DNA of 64,000 bases, from positions 434,001-498,000 of the forward strand of contig NZ_UHIL01000002.1 in the NCBI RefSeq assembly GCF_900460535.1, read 5' to 3'. The position numbers were made by a program, and so were the translations under genes. The stretch comes from Vibrio parahaemolyticus (GTDB lineage: Bacteria; Pseudomonadota; Gammaproteobacteria; Enterobacterales; Vibrionaceae). Shown here one piece after another: positions 1 through 8,910 of the stretch (position 1 is the first letter of the stretch; every line of letters begins with the position of its first letter). The notes under the pieces were generated by a model. The model ran no database searches. It saw nothing but the letters and a program-made list of their open reading frames with translations, and had not been told where the DNA came from.

Positions 1-202
1 CACTTTTTGTGCTCGGCTCAGTCGCATCACACACAAAGTTCTGGTTGAGGTCGATGCACACTGGTGTATCTAACAACGTACCTTTCGCAGAAATGGTTCC
101 CGCTACGTTGTAACTTGGCGCCGTTGCGTCACCACCACCAGAACCGCCACCACAACCAACAAGGGCCAGTGAGACTGCAATGAGAGAATATTGAAACTTC
201 AT
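1..202 (-). CDS. Lipoprotein, N-terminal part (runs off the window)
   Basis: The gene reads leftward from an ATG at 202 and is cut by the window edge, leaving about 67 residues. A short hydrophobic signal ends in the lipobox LVGC and is followed by a glycine-rich linker (GGGSGGGD), so a lipid-anchored exported protein is expected. Further on, DLNQNFVCDATEP resembles the Asp/Asn-rich calcium-loop-like repeats of large surface lipoproteins. The start lies 5 bases beyond the stop of the secreted metallopeptidase gene, so it is probably the last visible gene of that operon. The function is not recognisable from this fragment. Confidence 0.75.
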   Translation of the reverse strand, partial: MKFQYSLIAVSLALVGCGGGSGGGDATAPSYNVAGTISAKGTLLDTPVCIDLNQNFVCDATEPSTKS

Positions 203-207
203 AGGTC

Positions 208-2514
208 TTATCTTCTTTTTGATGAATCGTTATTACGAGAGCGAACCACTCTCAACATTGAAAGCACAAGCAAGCCAAAGAGCGCCCAAGGTGAGCCACT
301 CCCACCCGAGCCATTGCCGTTGCTTTTCGAAGTGGTATCAGCACCGCACTGATACTGGTTAAAGTGACTCACACCCCACGCTTTTAGTGCGCCCGAGTTG
401 CCGACCACCCGATCGGAGACTTCTAGTCGCCACGTTCCCCAACTAGGCTCTCCAACCAATGCTTGCAGCTCTGAATCGTGCTGAACCGTGAAATAGCCCG
501 TAAACCCACCCGATTGACTCGGCTGATGGTTAAACAGCACTACAGACTGGCCTTGTGGCGACGTCAACGTGATGTGTAAATCCGCTAAATTCGCGTGTTC
601 GATATCGAGATAAACGGCAAATGAGTCATCAATTTTCTGCGTTTTGTCTGATAGTGTTTGAACAAAAATTTTGTTCCCTTGCACTTCTTGACCGCGCGAG
701 TTAATACTCGCATCGGTGAGCGCATCCTCGATAGTCTTGGGCTTATTCAAAAGTAGAGGAATGCCATTCACTAGCGCCGTCACGTTTTGCCAAGATTGCG
801 CCTTAAGCCCTTCAGCAAACTGATAATCCACTGAAACTTTAGATTCAAACGGTGCACCACACGTCAGCCCCGTTGGTAAGTTGGCACTGAATGAGGCCGA
901 GTTTGCCAGTTGCACATCGACCGCTTTCGATGTGTCGTTGTTCAGTGACCAATTGCCCTTTACGCTTGCAGATCGGCCGGTGTGAGAAAGCGTCAACTCG
1001 ACCGTTTCCCCAGCGTTGATGTAACGAGATTGATATCGGGCGTTAAAAGGAACTTTGAGTAAGTTATGCTGTGCGAAGCTATCTTTCAGAATTTGTGCGT
1101 ACTCTTTTTCAGGGAAAAGCATTGTCGCGGCAAACACGGTGGACTCCGCCAAATCATGCATTTTCACACCACGACCCACGCCGTACATGCCTTCAAGCAC
1201 AATCGAGTCAAAGTCACGGAAAACACGATCCGAACCATCGCCATAACGAGCAACGGACGCTTTCAAGGCTTGGAATAAAGGTGTCGACCACAACTCGTCG
1301 CCCAATTCACCACCAACACTTTCATGCGCTCGGTATTCCGCTCCTTCAAAGTAGCGAGCACGTTGGTTCCAGAGACTGCGTGTTGCGCGGCGAACGCCAA
1401 ACATGCCATCCCAGTTGAACACCGTATCAATCTCAAATTCCTGACCACGGCGAGCCGCATCTAAATACTGTGTTCGGTAGCTCGCACTGCCCGCCCAGTA
1501 ATCACCGACACCTTCTCCAATCGCACCAGTGTGGCCATACGCCCAATCGGGAACAATTTGATAGTGAATCCCGTGTCCTAGCTCGTGCAAAATCACATCT
1601 GCATCCGCAGCATCCGGAGATACTCCACCCACGCCTAACATCAGCGCACGCGAACCTGTGTAGTAAGAAGAGTTGTCTAGCGCTAAACCACGTCCATCAA
1701 AACGAAGCGGCTCTTCAAATAAGTCATAGCTCAAGCTCGATAGGTACTGCAGTGAGTTGTCAAGATGGTAAAACGCCATCAACTGCAAAAAGGCATTGTC
1801 GCCAAGCTGAGCACTTTGCATCGCTTTTACATCAGCAAAAGATTGAACACCTTCAGGCGGCAAAATACTGCTTGTATCGCGTACGGGCTCCGCACCTACC
1901 GCAGGTGTAGGCAGTAATGCAAGTGCATCCACCTGTTTAACGCGCTCGTTGGCTAGGTAGAACTTGCCGTCAGACTGCAAAACTTGAATCTGCTTCTCAA
2001 CATATTGAAGTGGCTGCGGATAATCCTCTAACGAATTCCAAGCGGAATCAGGCGCAGCTTGTTGCTGCATCGTACGTAAATCAGGATCAAACACTGAGAC
2101 GGGAACCGTCACTAACTCACCAGAGTTCAACGCTGGCGGCTCGGTCACTTCCAATCGAACAGGCAATTCCAGTTCTGCGGCTGGCATCGCATCGCCATTA
2201 CGAATAACCGTATCTTCAAGGCTTTTGAAAATACGCTCGATTTGGCTGTCTTGGTTAGTCGATAGCACAATGGTGCGTTGCGGTTGATACTGACCATCGA
2301 CCCACACATCAAAGTTGTAATGATCTCCAAGCTGAGAACGGGTCTGATAGCGAAACTTAAGTTCGCCAGCGCTAGCGTAATTGTCTTGTAAGTAGCGAAG
2401 CGCTTCGGCTTGGTTCGTGACCGTAACAGCTGCGCTAGGGTAATCCCACTGCGCAGCGTTCGTCACTTGAACGCCTGCCAACGCAAGAGAAAGCGCTAAA
2501 AGTTTGAGTTTCAT
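208..2514 (-). CDS. Secreted zinc metallopeptidase with P-domain and GlyGly-CTERM tail
   Basis: 768 residues with a signal peptide (cleavage near TNA/AQW, residue 20). The zinc motif HELGH at 310-314 is followed 20 residues later by E334 in GEGVGD, the spacing of gluzincin peptidases. A proprotein-convertase P-domain occupies roughly 610-725. The C-terminus is a Gly/Ser-rich stretch, a hydrophobic helix and a basic end (SPWALFGLLVLSM, then RVVRSR), the GlyGly-CTERM signal that rhombosortase removes from type II secreted proteins. It should therefore act at or outside the cell surface. The start has a good AGGAG 6 bases upstream. It lies 12 bases after the TonB-receptor gene and is probably co-transcribed and iron regulated. 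The substrate is unknown. Confidence 0.85.
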   Translation of the reverse strand: MKLKLLALSLALAGVQVTNAAQWDYPSAAVTVTNQAEALRYLQDNYASAGELKFRYQTRSQLGDHYNFDVWVDGQYQPQRTIVLSTNQDSQIERIFKSLEDTVIRNGDAMPAAELELPVRLEVTEPPALNSGELVTVPVSVFDPDLRTMQQQAAPDSAWNSLEDYPQPLQYVEKQIQVLQSDGKFYLANERVKQVDALALLPTPAVGAEPVRDTSSILPPEGVQSFADVKAMQSAQLGDNAFLQLMAFYHLDNSLQYLSSLSYDLFEEPLRFDGRGLALDNSSYYTGSRALMLGVGGVSPDAADADVILHELGHGIHYQIVPDWAYGHTGAIGEGVGDYWAGSASYRTQYLDAARRGQEFEIDTVFNWDGMFGVRRATRSLWNQRARYFEGAEYRAHESVGGELGDELWSTPLFQALKASVARYGDGSDRVFRDFDSIVLEGMYGVGRGVKMHDLAESTVFAATMLFPEKEYAQILKDSFAQHNLLKVPFNARYQSRYINAGETVELTLSHTGRSASVKGNWSLNNDTSKAVDVQLANSASFSANLPTGLTCGAPFESKVSVDYQFAEGLKAQSWQNVTALVNGIPLLLNKPKTIEDALTDASINSRGQEVQGNKIFVQTLSDKTQKIDDSFAVYLDIEHANLADLHITLTSPQGQSVVLFNHQPSQSGGFTGYFTVQHDSELQALVGEPSWGTWRLEVSDRVVGNSGALKAWGVSHFNQYQCGADTTSKSNGNGSGGSGSPWALFGLLVLSMLRVVRSRNNDSSKRR

Positions 2515-2526
2515 GCAGGGCTCCTA

Positions 2527-4665
2527 CTAAAAGATGTACTTCGCGTTAACCGTAAAGTAACGACCTGGTTCCGTTGAGTAGCGTTTGCTCTCATCTGCTA
2601 TGCCAGCAACGTCTTGGTAACGAATGTATTCTTTGTCGAACAGGTTGATGATGGTCGCACTCAAACGAAAATCTTTGGTGATTTGGTAACTAGCCCCCAG
2701 ATCGAGCGTGTTCCATGCCTCTGTTTGTGCGCATTCTGTCTTTTGTCCGAGCGACGTTTGGCAACTCGGCACACGATCCATTGAACCAGCCCAATTCCAC
2801 GTCGCGAACGCATTAAAGTCTTGTTGCTGGTAGTTCAGCCCAACATTGCCCTCAAAAGGCGTGATGCTACGAACGTATTCGCCCTCAGCGTCCTTTCCAT
2901 CCACATAACCAAGCTTGGTACTTAGCTTCCAAGACGATGTGAAAGCATACGCAGCAGAAAGCTCCGCGCCATAGGTTTCAACGCCGTGTAAGTTTTGGTA
3001 TTGCTTGACGTAGTTGCCGAAGTTATCTTGACCCGTGGTAACAACATCAATGAAGTTTTGGAACTTGTTGTAAAACGCAGAAACGTAAAGTTGCGCTCGG
3101 CCATTATCGAATTTGTTACCGATTTCAAACGAGTCCGAAGTTTCAGCCTCTAGATCCATATTTGGTGCAATAACAAAAGGCGTCAGCGGCACAAAGTCGT
3201 GGCTTACGAAGCCATACGCCTTATCGTATTCTGGCGCTCGATAGCCGTGATCGTAAGATAGGTAAACACGGTTGTTTTCGCGCACTTCACGAGAAATCGA
3301 CAAGCTTGGTGAAATTTCAGAACTGTCGATATCTTTCAATGGATATCCACCGATATCATTCTGGCCATCAGGTGAAAGTCGGTGCGCATCGAAACGCAAA
3401 CCGCCAGTCAATGTCCATTTCTCCAGCTCAATCATGTCACGGAAATAAAGCCCAATGTTGTAAGCACGTGCAGCGGCAAAGGGTTGTTTTTGCGATGCGT
3501 TGGAACCCGTCCAATCGAGGACTTTCTGATTATCTTCACGTTGGTAATAATCTGATGCTATCTCAACGCCATAGGCTAACTTGTGCTCAGCCGATGAGGC
3601 GTGAAGCGTCTGTTTGAAATCCGCTCTCAAACCGACGGTGCTATCGGTAAATGTTTTGTGCTCAAGTTCGCGGCGCTTGATCAGCAGACCATTGGCGTCG
3701 GTAGAGTTCATTAAGCGATTGGTGTCTGTGATCACTTCGGTATGACGCCAATAAACTTTGGTATCCAACTCTTCAAACCATGTTGGATCAAGCGGCGTTA
3801 GCTCGGCACCTAAATATGCACTGTATTCTTCTGTCGATTCATCTTCTGCAAAGTCTTCGATATGCCACTTGCCATCTTTTTGTATGGATGACGAACCTTC
3901 AAGGCGTTGTTGGTCTTGTCGATAGAGCTCGGCACGCGCTTTGATCATCACTTCATCACTGAAGAAATGATTGATGGCGTATGACGCGCTGTAACCATCC
4001 AAATCGCGGTTGTACAAATCTTGGCTGAAGTTACGCGTCTCTTCACCTTGCCAATAAGCCGCGTTGACCAAGCTTTCTGTATCGCCAGAACGAAATGCCA
4101 AATTGCTCGCGCCTTTGTATTTATTGCTGATCCCCGTATAAGTGCCCGTGGCGTCAACATAAAAGTCACGATCTTCTAAAAACTCACCAGGCTGTTTGGA
4201 TTTTAGAATCACAGCGCCACCAATGGCACCAGAGCCCAAGACTGAGGAGCTTGCCCCTTTCACTACTTCTAATGATTCAAGATTAGATAGATCGAACGTG
4301 TCACGGCCCACTTTGTCATTGTTGTCATTCGCACCAAAACCGTCTGCAGAACGAATGCCGTCACGAATGATCATAATGCGATTACCCGTCATGCCCCGAA
4401 TCGTGATGTTTTGTGGACGACCAGCGCCACCCGACACACTTACCCCCGACTCGTGACGCAGCGCATCATAAAGCTCTGTTTCGCCCTTTTGTTCAATCTC
4501 TTCGCTGGTGACAACCGCAACGCTTCCTGCTACTTCAGACACAGGTTGTTCAATCCGATTCGCCGTCACCACAACCTCTTCCATAGAGAAAACGTCAGAT
4601 TTGGCGTGCACTTGGCTGGCAGCTAGTACCGAAAGTACTGCCGCTGACACTGGGGTAAGCTTCAT
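2527..4665 (-). CDS. TonB-dependent outer-membrane receptor
   Basis: 712 residues. The signal peptide ends at VHA (about residue 22) and is followed by a TonB-box-like segment, MEEVVVTANR. The plug domain (about 35-160) contains the usual IRG, RDG and VLGSGAIGG features, and a beta-barrel ends in the terminal aromatic strand FTVNAKYIF. The overall look is that of the heme/hemoglobin/siderophore receptor class, but I cannot assign a ligand. The ATG directly abuts the stop of the upstream oligopeptidase gene (TAA then ATG) and has a GGAG 6 bases away. With a Fur-box-like site before the first gene, the receptor is probably made under iron limitation. Its two peptidase neighbours suggest a protein or peptide ligand. 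Confidence 0.9.
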   Translation of the reverse strand: MKLTPVSAAVLSVLAASQVHAKSDVFSMEEVVVTANRIEQPVSEVAGSVAVVTSEEIEQKGETELYDALRHESGVSVSGGAGRPQNITIRGMTGNRIMIIRDGIRSADGFGANDNNDKVGRDTFDLSNLESLEVVKGASSSVLGSGAIGGAVILKSKQPGEFLEDRDFYVDATGTYTGISNKYKGASNLAFRSGDTESLVNAAYWQGEETRNFSQDLYNRDLDGYSASYAINHFFSDEVMIKARAELYRQDQQRLEGSSSIQKDGKWHIEDFAEDESTEEYSAYLGAELTPLDPTWFEELDTKVYWRHTEVITDTNRLMNSTDANGLLIKRRELEHKTFTDSTVGLRADFKQTLHASSAEHKLAYGVEIASDYYQREDNQKVLDWTGSNASQKQPFAAARAYNIGLYFRDMIELEKWTLTGGLRFDAHRLSPDGQNDIGGYPLKDIDSSEISPSLSISREVRENNRVYLSYDHGYRAPEYDKAYGFVSHDFVPLTPFVIAPNMDLEAETSDSFEIGNKFDNGRAQLYVSAFYNKFQNFIDVVTTGQDNFGNYVKQYQNLHGVETYGAELSAAYAFTSSWKLSTKLGYVDGKDAEGEYVRSITPFEGNVGLNYQQQDFNAFATWNWAGSMDRVPSCQTSLGQKTECAQTEAWNTLDLGASYQITKDFRLSATIINLFDKEYIRYQDVAGIADESKRYSTEPGRYFTVNAKYIF

Positions 4666-6666
4666 TTACTGCTCCGCTTTAGATGTATTAATCAGTGATA
4701 AAAGAAAGGCGTATTCTTTTGCTTGTTGTTCTTGCGCTTGTCGTGGGTCCATTTGATGACCCGAGTTAAAATCGGTCTGTAACAAGTACGGCCCGGTGTG
4801 CTCACTTAGCTCAGAAACCTTGGCGAGATACTTGGCACCTTCCCAGTAAGGCACGCGCTGGTCGATCAAACCGACTTGAACCAGCATCGGTGGGTAAGCG
4901 TCTTTGTGAATGTTGAGAATTGGATCATACGCCTTCATTAGTGCCAGTTGCTCAGGTTTGGTTGGGTTACCCCATTCGCCATACTGCTGTGTGGTCAGCG
5001 GAAGTGAGGTATCCGACATGCTGGCTACCACATCAACAAAAGGCACTTTAAGCACGACGCCTGAAAACAACTTAGGATCTCGATTAACCGCTCCCGCGAC
5101 CAACGTGCCACCAGCACTAGAACCAATGGCGAAAACCTCTCTATTACCGCGTTCAAACGTTTTCAGCGTCTTAGCGACCGCGACAAAGTCGCCAATAGAA
5201 TTGGCTTTGCGCACACCACGGCCTTGCTCATGCCACTCATCGCCAAAGTACCCACCGCCACGAACATGGGCGATAGCGTAAATCACGCCTTGGTCGAGCA
5301 AGCTTATGACTTGAGGCATAAAGTACGGTTTCATCGTAAAACCGTATGCGCCATAGCCATAAATCATCACGGGTGATTGTGCGTGTAATTTGTCTTTGCG
5401 ATACGCTAAAGAGACGGGAACAGAAACACCATCGTGCTTAATGAAAATTCGTTTTGAAACATAATGTTGGCTATCAAAATCTTGGTAAGCATCTTGAGAG
5501 TACAAAGATTTAGTCAGCGTTTTTACATCAAACTCTTCCCATTGAGGAGGCGTGGTCATCGACATGCTTCGGATACGAATCTTGTTTGACTCAAAATCGC
5601 CTAACGTGCTCAACCAAGCGACATTGCCATCGTGTTCCAATGGCAGTATCACTTTTTCCTGACCTTGATAAGAATACACCGTCAACGTCGACACATTGTT
5701 TGGCTTACTAAGTGCCACAACTCCTGCATCATAAAGGTAGAACTGCTCAAGCGGCTCACTAGGGTTGGTAAAGCGTTGCCATGTTGCGCTAAGCGGCGTG
5801 AGTTCGGCTTGGTAAAGAGCGAACTTTCCTTCAAGATTACTGTTGAGGTAAACATGCCCTTTCGCGACATCTGCGTAATATTCCACGCCCACTTCTGGCA
5901 CTCGCAATGAGTCGGTGACGGTGCCCGTTTCTAGATCGACAAGCTTCTGCTCTGTTGTTGACTCGTTGTTGCTTTGCAGCACAGCGTAACGGCTATCTGC
6001 CGCGCGATAAAAAGAGAGTAACCAATCTGATTTGTACTCATTCCATACTACTGTTTTAGCCAAAGACTCCGTGGAAATACGTAGGATCTGATGAGGTCGC
6101 TGGGTACGCTTGTCCTTTGCTACAAGGTACGCCATTTTTCCATTTTGTGATAACAGTGCACCACTATCGACGTGCGTTGCCAGTTCCGCAGATTGGCCTG
6201 AGAGTAAATCAACAACCACGGCATGATATTGCTCGCTGCCGTCGATATCCTCAGTGAAAAGCAGTTTATCGCCACTCACATGCCACTGACCAAGTTGATA
6301 GTATTGATGCGCCGATTGTCGCTCAGCGAAATCAAACACCGCGTTTTCTGGTGCATGCTGACTCGCACGTGATAACAACACGTAGCGACCGTCACGACGC
6401 GTTAACGTCCACTCTCGTCCATTCACAATCGACCATGGCTGCTCGCCTTTGTCTGCCACCATGGTTTCCCACTGTGCCAGCAGATCTTGTGTCAGTGCCT
6501 GATAACCTTTTTGATACTGTTCGGTCTTGCGGTTTTGCTGCGTCAAGTAGGTAAGAACTCGCTCATCTTTACGAGCATCATCTCGCAGCCAGTTAAAATC
6601 ATCAGCGGCAGTAGCGCCAAAACTAGAGGTAACTATGAGCCCTAAAAAAACATGAGTAAATTTCAT
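4666..6666 (-). CDS. Periplasmic prolyl oligopeptidase / oligopeptidase B family (S9A)
   Basis: 666 residues: a signal peptide (MKFTHVFLGL..., cleavage near ATA/AD at residue 21), a seven-bladed propeller region (about 70-400) and an alpha/beta-hydrolase domain. The catalytic triad is visible as S517 in GSSAGG, D602 in IDQRVPY and H637 in NSGHQMD. Upstream of the Ser lies the family motif HVRGGGYFGDEWHEQGR. This family cuts peptides shorter than about 30 residues, typically after basic residues or proline. The signal peptide places it in the periplasm, unlike the cytosolic relative at 37550. It is the first gene of the operon with the TonB receptor. It could trim peptides imported by that receptor; that role is inferred. 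Confidence 0.87.
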   Translation of the reverse strand: MKFTHVFLGLIVTSSFGATAADDFNWLRDDARKDERVLTYLTQQNRKTEQYQKGYQALTQDLLAQWETMVADKGEQPWSIVNGREWTLTRRDGRYVLLSRASQHAPENAVFDFAERQSAHQYYQLGQWHVSGDKLLFTEDIDGSEQYHAVVVDLLSGQSAELATHVDSGALLSQNGKMAYLVAKDKRTQRPHQILRISTESLAKTVVWNEYKSDWLLSFYRAADSRYAVLQSNNESTTEQKLVDLETGTVTDSLRVPEVGVEYYADVAKGHVYLNSNLEGKFALYQAELTPLSATWQRFTNPSEPLEQFYLYDAGVVALSKPNNVSTLTVYSYQGQEKVILPLEHDGNVAWLSTLGDFESNKIRIRSMSMTTPPQWEEFDVKTLTKSLYSQDAYQDFDSQHYVSKRIFIKHDGVSVPVSLAYRKDKLHAQSPVMIYGYGAYGFTMKPYFMPQVISLLDQGVIYAIAHVRGGGYFGDEWHEQGRGVRKANSIGDFVAVAKTLKTFERGNREVFAIGSSAGGTLVAGAVNRDPKLFSGVVLKVPFVDVVASMSDTSLPLTTQQYGEWGNPTKPEQLALMKAYDPILNIHKDAYPPMLVQVGLIDQRVPYWEGAKYLAKVSELSEHTGPYLLQTDFNSGHQMDPRQAQEQQAKEYAFLLSLINTSKAEQ

Positions 6667-6728
6667 ATAGAGAGCGAATTCATTTATAGGATTAATGGAA
6701 TCCGCGTATTCTGCCCTTAAATAAAAAT

Positions 6729-6747
6729 GAGATCAATTATCATTTTC
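6729..6747 (-). promoter_or_regulatory. Fur-box-like operator
   Basis: On the minus strand this reads GAAAATGATAATTGATCTC, matching 14 of 19 positions of the classical Fur consensus GATAATGATAATCATTATC. It lies 63 bases upstream of the oligopeptidase start, where a promoter for the receptor/peptidase operon is expected. The surrounding sequence is AT-rich. Iron control is inferred from this match and from the TonB receptor in the operon. Confidence 0.7.
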
Positions 6748-6873
6748 ATAATTAAATGATATTTTTATCTAACCTGATTGAAAAAACGTTTGCTTTAACC
6801 AGTGTAAACACAATCAACATCTTGCTAAATTAGCAATCTGTGCTGTTTATATGAAGCCAGACAAATATAAGCA

Positions 6874-6919
6874 TTGGGAGAAACGGTTAGTAAGAATTGG
6901 GAGAAACAGTTAGTAAGAA
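6874..6919. repeat. Tandem 23-bp duplication
   Basis: Two adjacent 23-base copies (6874-6896 and 6897-6919) beginning TTGGGAGAAAC differ at one base (CGG against CAG). They lie between the Fur-regulated operon's promoter and the helicase terminator, in otherwise non-coding DNA. Copy number may vary between strains. No function is evident. Confidence 0.85.
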
Positions 6920-6950
6920 AAGACAAGAGTTGGCTAAGTGACGGGCATAA

Positions 6951-6978
6951 AAAATCCGAGTGCGAACACTCGGATTTT
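6951..6978 (-). terminator. Rho-independent terminator of the helicase gene
   Basis: A perfect 12-bp stem (AAAATCCGAGTG / CACTCGGATTTT) has a 4-base loop that reads TTCG on the minus strand, and is followed on that strand by a T run. It starts 33 bases beyond the helicase stop codon. Confidence 0.9.
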
Positions 6979-7011
6979 ATATGCATTAGAATCAGTTTAG
7001 AACTGAGGCGA

Positions 7012-8346
7012 TCATGACTCTTCAGAGCTTGGTGCCGCTGGCTTTTTCTTAGGGATGAACACGTCATCACCCACCGATACGTTTTTGTAGAAGCTCTTGT
7101 CGCGTTTAGCTGGTTGCTTCGCCACTTTCTTCGCTTGAGGACGCGCTTTTTTCGTCGTCGCTTTCTTATTACGGAAATCTTTCTTAGGTGGTTTCAGACC
7201 TTTAAATTTACCTTTCAAATCTTCAAACACTGAGAATGCAAGATCTTGCTGTAGGTAAGTTTCGATACGCTTGAAGCTATCCCAGTCTTTTGGACCAACC
7301 AGAGAAATCGCATCACCTTTGTTACCCGCACGGCCAGTACGACCAACACGGTGCACGTATTCTTCTGTATGCTTTGGCATATCGAAGTTGATGACGTGAG
7401 TCACTGTCGCAATATCCAAACCACGAGAAGCGACATCAGTCGTTACCAGAATCTTAAACACCGCACGCTCAAACTGGCTCATGATGGTGTTACGCTGCGT
7501 CTGGTTCAAGTTACCACTCAGTGCAACGGCCTTCAGTTTTTTCTCGTTCAGCTTCGCGGTTAGACGTTCGGTATCGTCACGCGTTGCCGTAAAGATGATC
7601 ACTTGGCGGTATTCTGCTTCAGAAAGTACGCGTTCCAGAATCGCTTCTTTGTGATCAAGGTGATCACACAAGTAGAATTTTTGCGTGATGTCTTTGTGTT
7701 CTTCGTTAGATACGCCAACTGCGATACGTTTTGGCGCATTGAGCATTTCAGAAGCAATATCGTTCACTTCTGCGTGGTCCAGCGTTGCTGAGAACATCAA
7801 CGTTTGACGACGACGGTGCTTCGCCGCGTTATGGATTCGACGTAGCTCAGGCGCAAAGCCCAAATCCAGCATACGGTCTGCTTCATCAAGAATCAGCGTT
7901 TCCAAACCGTCAAGGTACAGAGAGCGGTGCTCTAGGTGGTCAGCCAAACGTCCTGGTGTTGCCACGATGAATTTCGGGTAACGACGCAGTGCTTTTACTT
8001 GATCGTTAAAGTTCTCACCACCAAGAATCAACGCTGCATCGTAAGATAGACCAGCCAGCATAGAGCGAAGTTCGCCATACACTTGTTTAGCCAACTCACG
8101 CGTTGGAGCCAGAATCACAGCACGAGGATCTTTCGCTGAAAACGATTTTGTCTTCAGTGACTTGTGAAGCATTGGCAATACAAACGCCAAAGTCTTACCC
8201 GAACCCGTTTTCGAAGATGCCAATAAATCCTTGCCTGCAATCGCAACAGGAATAGCCTGTTTTTGAATGTCAGTCGGTTTTTTAAAATCGTAGTGTTTTA
8301 GGTTCTTCAACAATCGGTTGTCTAGGCCTAGATCTTTAAATTGCAA
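7012..8346 (-). CDS. DEAD-box ATP-dependent RNA helicase (RhlE-like)
   Basis: About 444 residues carrying all the core motifs: a Q motif (FKDLGL ... PTDIQKQAIP), motif I SSKTGSGKT, Ia PTRELAKQ, II DEAD, III SAT, V TDVASRGLDI and VI HRVGRTGRAG. A Lys-rich tail (KKATTKKARPQAKKVAK) probably binds RNA. Such helicases unwind short RNA duplexes in ribosome assembly, mRNA decay or cold adaptation. No ATG is available at the N-terminus. A TTG at 8346 has GGAG 6 bases upstream and is preferred over a TTG at 8358. It is transcribed alone with its own terminator. The RhlE label rests on general resemblance; SrmB or DeaD subfamilies are not excluded. Confidence 0.88.
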   Translation of the reverse strand: MQFKDLGLDNRLLKNLKHYDFKKPTDIQKQAIPVAIAGKDLLASSKTGSGKTLAFVLPMLHKSLKTKSFSAKDPRAVILAPTRELAKQVYGELRSMLAGLSYDAALILGGENFNDQVKALRRYPKFIVATPGRLADHLEHRSLYLDGLETLILDEADRMLDLGFAPELRRIHNAAKHRRRQTLMFSATLDHAEVNDIASEMLNAPKRIAVGVSNEEHKDITQKFYLCDHLDHKEAILERVLSEAEYRQVIIFTATRDDTERLTAKLNEKKLKAVALSGNLNQTQRNTIMSQFERAVFKILVTTDVASRGLDIATVTHVINFDMPKHTEEYVHRVGRTGRAGNKGDAISLVGPKDWDSFKRIETYLQQDLAFSVFEDLKGKFKGLKPPKKDFRNKKATTKKARPQAKKVAKQPAKRDKSFYKNVSVGDDVFIPKKKPAAPSSEES

Positions 8347-8910
8347 AGTATTCTCCAATAAATCAGTCAGCGTCTGAGCGCTCTGTAATGTCGTTTCCGC
8401 TCTAACGCAGCAAAAAAATAAAGCTCGGTATAATACCGCAAATCATAGGAGTATAGATAGAGATCACACAAACTAATTCCCACGGATGAAAACAAAACAT
8501 CATTTGCAGCCCAGTGAAGAAGAAGCGTCGTCTGTAACTGGCGAAAACCTTGGCTAGAATTCGAGAAAAAACACGCCCATAAAAGTGTCGAATTCACTTC
8601 GCAGAACTGAGCCGATTACAGTTATTTAGGGGTAGAAACTTTCATTTGTGTCAATATCGTCTAAATTATTGATATCAGGAACGTGGCAAAAATACCTGCT
8701 ATGTGGACTGTTGTGGGAGCAATCGAAAGGATGAGTAATTACTTTTGTTAGGCTCAGGTAAAAGTTAACGTCAGGTACTCCATGAAATTCTTGGATTTTT
8801 TTGACTTTTGCTACATCATGTACTGATAAAATGTAACCACATTTAACCTCGCTACTGTATAAAAAAAGAGTTATAGGGCGAGACTTTCACTATAAGCAAG
8901 GAGTTCTTAT
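8347..8910. other. Divergent intergenic region between helicase and lpp
   Basis: About 560 bases without a convincing gene. It must hold the leftward helicase promoter and leader and the rightward lpp promoter. A short perfect palindrome, CGGTATAATACCG, lies at 8426-8438, about 80 bases upstream of the helicase start, and could be part of a promoter or an operator. A long leader would suit cold-regulated translation, but I see no defined thermosensor. Confidence 0.5.
8801..8830 (+). promoter_or_regulatory. Probable lpp promoter
   Basis: TTGACT at 8801-8806 and GATAAA at 8825-8830 are separated by 18 bases, a plausible sigma-70 promoter about 80 bases upstream of the lpp start. A strong promoter is expected for a very abundant lipoprotein. 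Confidence 0.55.

Noticed and set aside
1071..1910. Long open frames on the plus strand opposite the metallopeptidase gene (up to 146 residues)
   Set aside because: They lie wholly inside a gene with strong domain evidence, have no ribosome sites and encode low-complexity, Cys/His-rich sequence typical of antisense frames.
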